DNA of 27,492 nucleotides from contig QANT01005178.1 in NCBI GenBank assembly GCA_003254885.1, positions 1 to 27,492 on the forward strand, in the 5' to 3' direction. The position numbers were made by a program, and so were the translations under genes. This document shows positions 20,491 to 27,492 of this stretch, piece after piece (the stretch's first letter is position 1; each line of letters starts with the position of its first letter). This DNA comes from Purshia tridentata. Its lineage: Eukaryota > Streptophyta > Magnoliopsida > Rosales > Rosaceae. Below the pieces are notes generated by a model that saw only the letters and a program-made list of their open reading frames with translations, searched no databases and had not been told where the DNA came from.

Positions 20491-21683
20491 TGTTTGCTAT
20501 TTTTCCTTTTTAACTTGTTTGGATTTCTCTGTTTACTTGTCTTTTTGTTTTTTAATATATAAGTTTTGATTTAGGTTTAGTGGTTACCAAAAATTTACTT
20601 TCTCAGCTCTACCATCGAAGCCACCAAAATTTGTTGGTGCTTTCTTTTTTATTTCTTAGTTTTCTAACTTTTAGTTTTGATTTTGGTTTTTATTTTTTGC
20701 AGGTCATTGATTGTGAGGTAATCAAATCCCAGTTTTTTTTTTTTTTTATAATTTCTGTGGTGCAGGGTTTCTAAATTTTAACTTTTTATTTGGGTTATAG
20801 ATTTTTAGATAAGGTGACGATTTTATTTCAGTTTTGAGTTTCTTGATCATTTAGTTATGATTTTTTTTTTTATAATGAGTTTGGCTGCTAGCTCTTTAAT
20901 TTTAGGGTTTTTTTAGCAATTGCTTTTGCTTAACGTGAGTTTGGCTGATAGCTCTTCAATTTTATGGTTGATTGTTTGCTTAACATTTGATTGGTTATAA
21001 GTTTAGTTAGTAACCATTTTCATAAGGCAAATGCCAAACAAACTGCACCCGTTATTTGTAATATAAGTTTTCTATTAAAGACTCGACATTTGCTTTGTCC
21101 TAAATTGAAAATTTGAAACACTCTTCGTGAACTAAGTAATAGACTTTTTTGTTAGCCCATTTGCAACTAAGAACCAGAGACAGGGCTAACATTCAAGTGT
21201 TAGAGTTTCTACAGAAAGATAGAGCAATCTATTGTTTTTCCTTGCTGCTACTTTTCTAATCAGTGGCGGATTCCATAATGGGTTCATGGTTAGTTTTTAT
21301 TAATTTATCTCCCTCTTTTTATAATTAGGAATGAGAAAACTAGCAAAGTTATGCTTGATTTCCTAGAATTATGTTTATGTTCTACCTACCTCTATGATTT
21401 GTTTGATCTATTCTACCAAGTATAGTTCCACTACATATATCTTTACATGGTGAACTTTAAAGACTGCAATTTGAGTTTTAAAAATTGTATCACATGGTAT
21501 ATTTGCTTTATATATACTCTATAAAATTGAAGAATTTTCTCAAATAAAGCTAAGTTATGAATGTATCTGCGGTTAATCAAACTACATGGTAAGTAGTCTT
21601 ATCCTTCTACACTGAACATCATTTCTAATGGAAGTTGCATTATTTAGATGTATTTTCTGAGTAACGGCTTTCTTGATGCCTAG
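20491..21683. other. T-rich intron-like or intergenic DNA
   Basis: Long T runs (for example 20732-20747 and 20859-20871), several TTTGCAG/GTAAT-like splice look-alikes, and no recognisable protein. The N-terminal half expected of a DUF707 gene is not found here in any frame I checked. Confidence 0.5.
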
Positions 21684-22515
21684 GTGGTTCGCCATGCATT
21701 TCTTACATCCTAATATTGTTGCTGAATATATACAGTTACATTTTTCTTTGGGATGAGGATTTTGGAGTTGACAATTTCCACCCTAAACAGTATGCTAACT
21801 GCATCTCTTTCAACAAAGATAAACATATATTAAATTAAAATTAAGTTCCAAAGAAGATCTTGAGATTTAATCCCAAAGAAGATGCATGTAGTAGAAAAGA
21901 AGAAAAAAGAGACCAAAATCGTGCTCAGTTCTTTGCATGTGTTACTTTGTTTTTATTGACTAATTATCATACTAAAAGCATATGGCCTAGCATCTAAGGT
22001 ACTCTATAATGTTATTTGTCTCATCTTACGTGAGGAAACTAAACTGAAAATCTGCATTGCAGGTAGATTGAAGTGATGGCTCATGTTTTCTCTCAAGCTG
22101 CTTGGCGCTGTGTATGGTCCAGGTGTGTTATTTCAACTGTCCTAGAACTCAATATGCTTCTTCTAACTAGTTGTACTGTTACATTGTGATTAATTTATAA
22201 TGGTGACAAAGACTGGAATTCTTGGTCCTTTAACTCTATTACATTATTGTTGTTGGTTTATTTGCATAATGACTTGATTCATGCTTGGGGCCTGGATATG
22301 CCGCAGCTTGGCTATTGTGCACAAGCTCTTTAATATTTTTGTTATGCCATTTATTACACTTTCTAAGGATTTCCTTTGCCCTCTACTTTTTCCTAAACAG
22401 GCTCTTTTGTTCTCCTTTTTAATAGGGTGATCGAAATAAAAATGTTGGTGTTGTGGATGCTGAATACATAGTCCATTATGGTCGACCGACATTGGGAGGC
22501 TCAGATGGAAATGAG
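21684..22515 (+). pseudogene. DUF707 family gene remnant, four exon blocks
   Basis: Plant DUF707 proteins (Pfam PF05212, about 380-400 residues, biochemical role unknown, often annotated as lysine-ketoglutarate reductase trans-splicing related) are recognisable in order. Block 1 (21684-21800): WFAMHFLHPNIVAEY, then after a 4-base shift YIFLWDEDFGVDNFHPKQY. A weak KEDLEI lies at about 21850. Block 2 (22067-22122): IEVMAHVFSQAAWRCVW, with an AG/GTGTG donor. Block 3 (22265-22324): HNDLIHAWGLDMPQLGYCAQ. Block 4 (22426-22515): NVGVVDAEYIVHYGRPTLGG, after an AATAG acceptor and before a GTTAAT donor. The order and phase match family introns. Defects: no N-terminal half, a frameshift in block 1, a stop after KEDLEI, and poor splice sites around block 3 (GC donor, no clear acceptor). 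Capture by a transposon is possible but no ends were found. Confidence 0.82.
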
Positions 22516-23844
22516 GTTAATATAGAAATAATTTAGCCTTGAGCTTAATGTGGCATGTAGTTGAACTCAAGTGTTCTTGAGATTCCTACTACATCACTAC
22601 CAGTCCATTTCTTGCTCAGTCCTATATAGAACCTATTACTCTTACAATTATCACAATTTTTATAGTTTACACACTCAAGGAAGCACGCAAGGAAGTTTGG
22701 GTGGTTCATCGCAAGTCTCAACAGAGGGTTCCTAATCGATTGACTACTTCTAGTTCATGTTGCTCATACCCCTTTTGTTGCAAAAATGTGGTATCATGCT
22801 GGTTTTCTAAATGCTTCCTGCTTTCCCAATGAAGGGACAAGTCAGAATGGAAGGCTGTTAGCTACAAGTGGGGGGAACTTTACCTCTAGAAAATGAAATG
22901 GTGGTGATACTGCCAGAGAGGTGTGATATATAGACTTCATTATATCTACTGTAACTTTTTTGTTTTTGAAACTTATTTTGGATAGTTCAACTTACTAATA
23001 TATATTAGGTTGTTGGCCTAATATAGAATAGCAAGTGTACTTCAGTTGGGCATCCTAGCATAAGGTTGGTGAAGTCTGCTGTTTAGCTTTCATTTTGTTG
23101 TTATTAGGGCAATGCTTTGGAAATGAAAGCTTGCATTTGAAGCTTGTATTTTGGTTGGTGTACGTACTTGTATTTTGCAGACTTGATATTAGGGCAATGC
23201 TTTATCAATGAAGCTTGCATTTGCAACAGCAGTGTTTGTAAATCCTCTAGCACTCATCTATATAAATATTAGTTTATCCTTGTGTTTGGAAAGAACAGGC
23301 TCCATTTAATTAGAATCATTTGGTCTTTTTTGAATGTATGTTCCATGATGATTTTATTACCCACAAAATCCATTCAACAAATAGAATAATTTGAATGCAG
23401 CCTATACTACTAATGAAGCCATGTCACCATCTGCATATTAGTGGATCATGTTCAAATCATGGATTGAATTGATTGGCAGTTATGGTAGCACAAATTAATG
23501 AGATTGCCACCAATTCGAAATCAATTTCAAGCTAAATTTGAAATAGTTGACTGTTTTCACCTTCTATTGTAGCAATGGTGAGAACCAATGTCAAACTAAT
23601 CATTTTTGGTTTAATAAGCCATGGCTAATCTGTTTTTATTATATATGTGGTCTTACCAAAACAACAACAAAAGCTCATGTTAGTTGCTCAAGCTCATGTT
23701 TACATCAATGTCAGTTTTGCTTTTTGCAGCAACCAAAACATTGAGTTTAGTTGTTATTGAAAATTAGCCACCTCAATCTGTACAACTAACAGTCTATTGG
23801 AAGCTAGTTGGTTTCCAATAGCTTAATCAACTAAACATTAGTTG
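22516..23844. other. Intergenic AT-rich DNA downstream of the DUF707 remnant
   Basis: No protein I recognise. 22676-22740 is less AT-rich and reads in one frame for about 20 codons (GSTQGSLGGSSQVSTEGS), which could be a further 3' exon of the remnant, unproven. An 85-bp offset direct repeat and a palindromic segment are listed separately. Confidence 0.5.
23103..23226. repeat. Short tandem duplication, offset 85 bp
   Basis: ATTAGGGCAATGCTTT begins at 23103 and again at 23188. Both copies continue to GAAGCTTGCATTTG or a one-base variant. CTTGTATTTTG also occurs twice in the interval. It is a decayed local duplication of about 37 bp plus spacer. Confidence 0.8.
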
Positions 23845-23845
23845 T
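23782..23845. repeat. Nested palindrome, possible foldback element remnant
   Basis: Outer arms ACAACTAA (23782-23789) and TTAGTTGT (23838-23845) enclose CTATTGGAA (23794-23802) and TTCCAATAG (23813-23821). Both pairs are perfect. It may be a MITE-like remnant, and it ends exactly where the 3.1-kb LTR was inserted. Confidence 0.6.
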
Positions 23846-23849
23846 TTAA
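23845..23849. repeat. Target site duplication TTTAA, left (probable)
   Basis: TTTAA before the TG at 23850, matched by TTTAA after the CA at 26951. The pentamer is AT-rich, so a chance match is possible. Confidence 0.55.
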
Positions 23850-23958
23850 TGTAACGACTCATACCTTCCTAAGTAAATGTTAATAGGGCCCAACGTTGAC
23901 TTTTGGTTCTGGTAAGATTTTAGCTTTGACTTTGGGTCCATTAGGAAGGTATTGAGCT

Positions 23959-24145
23959 CACGAGTTCATTGACACGCGGCATGGGTGATTTAGAGTTACG
24001 GTTAAAAAGTTATGAACGTGATAAAGGAGCTCACGGTTGACTTTTTAAATTATTTAGAGTTTAGAGTTGACTTTGACATGGTTGCGTAGAGCTCGACTTC
24101 ACGAATTCGTAGACACGTAGCATGCGTCATTTGGAGTTACGGTTT
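23959..24145 (+). repeat. Duplicated U3 motif within the LTR
   Basis: CACGAGTTCATTGACACGCGGCATG (23959 on, shown here only by its ends CACGAGTTC and CGCGGCATG) recurs 141 bp later as CACGAATTC to CGTAGCATG. Each copy is followed by GAGTTACGGTT and preceded by a TTTGACTTTG or TTGACTTTGAC phrase. The LTR of the satellite element has this module once, so an internal duplication in the U3 of this LTR is likely. Confidence 0.75.
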
Positions 24146-24198
24146 GAGAAATATGGAGGTTCAAAGTGAGGGGCAAACTTGTAATTTTGAGGAAATGG

Positions 24199-24206
24199 TA
24201 TTAAAT
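24199..24206 (+). promoter_or_regulatory. Putative TATA box of the 3.1-kb LTR
   Basis: TATTAAAT, about 30 bp before a CT-rich leader beginning near 24236, in the same position as the TTTTAAAA of the related LTR. Confidence 0.4.
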
Positions 24207-24207
24207 A

Positions 24208-24230
24208 TTCCAGAAAATTCTGGAATATTC
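24208..24230 (+). promoter_or_regulatory. Perfect five-unit heat-shock element
   Basis: TTC (24208), GAA (24213), TTC (24218), GAA (24223) and TTC (24228) alternate at exact 5-base steps, the binding pattern for trimeric heat-shock factors. The same bases form a perfect 12-bp inverted repeat, AATATTCCAGAA / TTCTGGAATATT, around an AA spacer. It overlaps the interval just downstream of the presumed TATA box, which is closer to the start site than usual. The related LTR in the satellite lacks it. Factor binding is an inference. Confidence 0.75.
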
Positions 24231-24660
24231 CATCACCCCCTATTTCTTCCTCCTCTCCACGCGCAGGTAGGAAGGAGAAGGCCAGCCAGCCCGACACCCC
24301 CACACTCTCTCTCCCCTGCGCGACGCCCGCCATTTCCGGCCACCTCCGACCTGCCTAGCCACCGGCGACCCCCACCCAGCCTCCTCCCGCGCTGCCCAGC
24401 CCCTTCCTCTCTCTCTCCCGATCTCTCTCCCCTGCGTATGCGACTGGAGCTTCCAGCTCCAGCCATCTCCGGCGACGACAGACGATGGGACGGCCGAGAA
24501 GCACTCCCCAGCCACCGGGCCAGCCACCCCGAGCCTCCCCAGCCGCTCCTATAGCCAGCCCAGCCCCTGCGCGCGACTGAGACCAGCTTGGGCTGCCATG
24601 GTCGCCGATCTCTTCCTCCAATTTCCGGCCAGTTTTCTGGCGCCCCTTCTCTCTATTTTA
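24231..24660 (+). other. CT/GC-rich leader of the LTR
   Basis: C-rich with CTCTCTCTC runs and CGGCGACG-type triplets, sharply unlike the AT-rich flanks. Frames on both strands stay open only because stops are rare in this composition, so none is called as a gene. It is comparable to the leader at 9540-9950. Confidence 0.6.
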
Positions 24661-26095
24661 GGTGGGTTTTCTTCCCCCCATTCTAGACTTTATTTCCATC
24701 TAAATTGGTGGTTTAATTTTGAATGTTTGAGAAGTTAGAATTTAGGAAATTAGAACCCAAAATTCGGATTCCCTTGAGATTTCGGAAATTGGAATGTGTT
24801 GTATGTAATTTTGGGCAATAATCATTTCTAGCGACTATGAATTGAAGGTTAGATTAAGGAATTTAAAGGAATTTTGAGAGATTGGAAAATTGGGGAAAGT
24901 GGGGTGATTTGAGACTTAGTGATTGTTTGACTTTGAGGATTTTGGAACTTAGAATTTCTGGGAGATCATGCCAATTCGAATTCATGTTAATTGAGGATAA
25001 TTAAAAGTCCTATGGTGCAATTGGTGGTTATGGTATGGATTTAGAGTTAATTGGAACTTGAATTAAGGAATTATTGTGAGAAGTTAGAAACTTGGGAATT
25101 AGAGATTTGGAAACCATGTTAAATCTCTTGGAATCCTTGATTTTGAGTGATAATTTGAGGTGGTTTTAAGTAATTTCCAAACTTAGAAATCATCAACTGT
25201 GATTTAGAATGGTTAGTTGAAGAAAATCGGAGAAATGGTGATTTTGAGGTGAAGTTAGACATTTTTTTGGGTTGTCAAAACGACACCCGGATGATCCTTG
25301 GTCAAGTTAAATAAAATGGAGGTTAAGTGAGAAAATTACCAGATTAAAAATAAGTTAGCGGCATGGGTTTTGAGTCGAGAAGGAAATTAAGTTGGTGTAT
25401 AGCTTGAAATTAGGATTATGGAGCGAAAAGCCTAAAATTCTAGTTTGTAGTTATTAAATTGAATATTATTCTAACGCCTTACCGTTATCGTGTTAGGCGA
25501 CACTCCCGAGTCCAAGGACGATCGCGACGATCACGATCCATTCGGAGACCCAGGCTAGGCTATCTCTGTGAGTGGATACTTTCTCATATAACAATGTTAG
25601 GAATTTATAATTTAGTTTTTTTCTTTTTTGGATTATGTGCTAAGTCATAGCCATAAGGGTTTGGGAAATAAATTGAGTTTTGATTGAAATTTATTTGGCT
25701 TGAGTAAAGTTAAGTGATCAAAATAGAATAAGTTTTCATGTTGATTTTTGGCATGATACTATATATGTATATAGGTATACATGTGTACATATCAAAGGTT
25801 TTACGAAATTTATTCGATAGAATTCTTAAAAAGTTTACCGGATTTGAAAATGAACGAGTATATTTAATGTTTGTGAGTTTATGTAAAGAAAAAAGTTGTT
25901 TAAATGTTGGAGTTTCAATCATAAGGATTTATAAACGCTTAAACCATTATTTTAAATTCCGTTGAGTACCCACCAGTTTTACGTTAAGGAGGTCTTTGGG
26001 ACCCATCACGGCACACACAAAGGCTTTGGGCCGTGTGTCGGGATGCCTCGCCCTTTGGGGGCAGTCGGCGTGCACGTACGATATTCTGGCTTGTT

Positions 26096-26161
26096 GTACG
26101 ACGGCGAAGCGACGGTACAAGGGCCACTGAATCCACTCGTATGACGGCGTTGCGACGGTGC
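26096..26161 (+). repeat. Short direct repeat in LTR
   Basis: GTACGACGGCGAAGCGACGG (26096 on) recurs 43 bp later as GTATGACGGCGTTGCGACGG (26139 on). It lies in a GC-rich island of the 3.1-kb LTR rich in CG dinucleotides. Function unknown. Confidence 0.7.
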
Positions 26162-26951
26162 GGGTGGAAGAATAAGTCATTTAGGTGCTTAGATGGAAAA
26201 CGCTCCTTTGAAAATTTTGTTCTTTACAATTATTTTCTCTCTATGTGAATTCTTAAAAGAATTTATTTCGAAAGGATTTTATTTTATTACCCTTGGAATT
26301 ATTCACGCATTTTATTTTATCTTTAAATGAAATTTTAGAAATCTAAAGTGATAGTGATTCTTCTGTTGTGTTTGACCGAAAGTAAACGTTGAAAACAATA
26401 TTTTCATATGGGGGAAAATAAATTAACTTGCGAGTCCAGACGCTAAAAATTTATTATATTGTTAGTTTTAAATAAACCTTTGATTTAAATATCCACTCAC
26501 TGAGCCTATCTCATTTGGAAGTTATTTTGTGTTTTGATGTTTCCCCCAGGTAGAAGCGGCGGCCAGTAGAAAAGTTTACGCGTCGAGGTGGATCTTCGCT
26601 CCCGTCGTTAAGGGTAGAAATCTTTTGACTGTAATATGTATTAGTTATGATGTCTAAATTTGGTAGCTACATATGTAACTAAGTATAAAATATACGATAG
26701 GCCGGAGGCCTAAAATGGTTGTGGTAGAGAAGCTGAACAGTTAGAAGTGTATTTAACAAGTTTGAAAAATTTGGAAAAGTGACATTTTAAGGGGAAGTGC
26801 TGCCGAATTTTCGGCAGAATATTTACATATACAAGGTTTTTTTTCTAGGAAGGTTAGAAAATTTAGGGTAGTGGGCCCTATGTCCGAGGGACGTGGGACC
26901 CCACAGGGTGACCTCGAAATGAAATGGAAGGTTTCGGGGTCGGTCCTGTCA

Positions 26952-26956
26952 TTTAA
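26952..26956. repeat. Target site duplication TTTAA, right (probable)
   Basis: Follows the CA at 26950-26951 and matches 23845-23849. Confidence 0.55.
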
Positions 26957-27217
26957 TGGGTGTTAGGATGCCATTGAAATTAGTTGCCTTTGATAGGTAT
27001 TGGGGTAGTGGATTTTGGTAGTCTTTACCCTTTGTGTGTGAGGTATATAGTTCTTATAAGTTATTGTGCTTATACCATATCTTTGAATTCAAATTTTGAA
27101 TTGTTGTTTTCTTTTTGGAAAAATTTTAATTGGTGGTCATACTAGTGCGTTGCGTCATGCATGCGTGCTTCGATAATGTAGGGCAGTTGGAAAACAAGCT
27201 ACTCATAGGAAACTTAT
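26957..27217. other. Unassigned 261 bp between two LTRs
   Basis: AT-rich, no ORF of note and no repeat structure seen apart from an ATGCATGC-type alternating run near 27156-27166. Confidence 0.5.
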
Positions 27218-27492
27218 TGTCACGCCCCGACCCTCAGGCACGTGAAAAACATAAAAACTGAAACCTTTAGGCCTTCGAGCCTTTTTCTGAAACTGTGAGC
27301 CATGAACAATAAACCTTTATTCAAAATAACTGTGTTTCACAAACAGTATTCAAAACCAAAGTATAAAAACCAATAAACAAAAACACTTGGGGTCCCACTT
27401 GACAGGACTGACCCCGGAACCTTCCATATTATTTCGAGGTCACCCTGTGGGTTATGGGCCCACTTTGCGTTCGAGGAAGCTTAAATAAGAAA
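27218..27492 (-). mobile_element. Partial LTR of the same family, cut by the window edge
   Basis: Begins TGTCACGCCCCGACCCTCAG, closely matching the LTR terminus at 8246 (TGACACGCCCCGACCCTCGG). It continues with shared phrases such as GGCACGTG, CCTTTTTCTGAAACTG and GCCATGAA, then diverges. It is therefore the end of a minus-strand LTR of the same or a sister family. Positions 27400-27449 match, inverted, the last 50 bp of the 3.1-kb LTR. The rest of the element lies beyond the window. Confidence 0.85.

Larger units (their letters stand above)
23850..26951 (+). mobile_element. Probable 3.1-kb solo LTR related to the satellite-inserted element
   Basis: Starts TGTAACGACTCATACC and probably ends GGTCGGTCCTGTCA, with TTTAA on both sides (3,102 bp). 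Its layout parallels the minus-strand LTR of the element in the satellite. Shared parts in order are GTTGACTTTTG and TTTGACTTTGGGTC motifs, CACGA.TTCGTAGACACGTAGCA with GAGTTACGG, TTGTAATTTTGAGG, a TATA-like run, and a CT/GC-rich leader. A late CCACTCACTGAGCCTATCTC segment (26492-26512) also matches the solo LTR at 15823. No PBS, PPT or pol is present inside. The start is more certain than the end. If the true end is elsewhere, the region is still LTR-derived. Confidence 0.65.

Noticed and set aside
24144..24621. Overlapping ORFs of 77-136 codons on both strands in the 3.1-kb LTR
   Set aside because: All lie in the C-rich leader, where stops are rare in any frame. No domain is visible.
25459..26248. 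Short ORFs of 60-77 codons in the second half of the 3.1-kb LTR
   Set aside because: They overlap each other on both strands, lack family motifs, and lie within LTR sequence.

Overview
The window reads as plant nuclear heterochromatin, most likely eudicot. The evidence is a large tandem satellite, LTR elements with TG..CA ends and 5-bp target duplications, an initiator-Met-tRNA primer binding site, a Helitron helicase fragment, and a decayed gene of the plant DUF707 family with plant-like introns. No intact host protein-coding gene, rRNA, tRNA gene or CRISPR array is supported. I cannot name the species.

1-8245 and 13204-15769: one satellite array built from monomers of about 150 bp (a to h) in an eight-monomer higher-order repeat (HOR) of about 1.185 kb. 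Several HOR copies have lost one or two monomers through in-phase fusions. The array changes subfamily near 5.94 kb. It is split by a 4,958-bp LTR retrotransposon (8246-13203, minus strand) with perfect AAAAC target duplications. That element has two LTRs of about 2 kb, a recognisable PBS and PPT, and a 1.05-kb interior without gag or pol, so it is non-autonomous.

15770-19164: the array ends in a broken Ty3/gypsy pol fragment. This fragment is split by a 2,092-bp solo LTR (15823-17914, CCTTG duplications) and then runs into the 3' part of a Helitron: a decayed PIF1-like helicase end and a hairpin plus CTAA terminus.

19165-23844: AT-rich, lower-copy-looking DNA. It holds a promoter-like segment with a 53-codon ORF, a CT-rich exon-like stretch, and a 5'-truncated DUF707 pseudogene with four recognisable exon blocks (21684-22515).

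23850-27492: a probable 3.1-kb solo LTR (23850-26951, TTTAA duplications) related in layout to the element inside the satellite, then 261 bp of unassigned DNA, then the end of another LTR of that family in the opposite orientation, cut by the window edge. The 3.1-kb LTR carries a perfect five-unit heat-shock element next to its presumed TATA box. I regard this as the most interesting signal in the window, because it suggests a heat-responsive retrotransposon promoter.

The parts record a history rather than a pathway: satellite expansion and unequal exchange, invasion by LTR elements, loss of element interiors to solo LTRs, and decay of gene pieces at the array edge. I see no clear undescribed multi-gene system.
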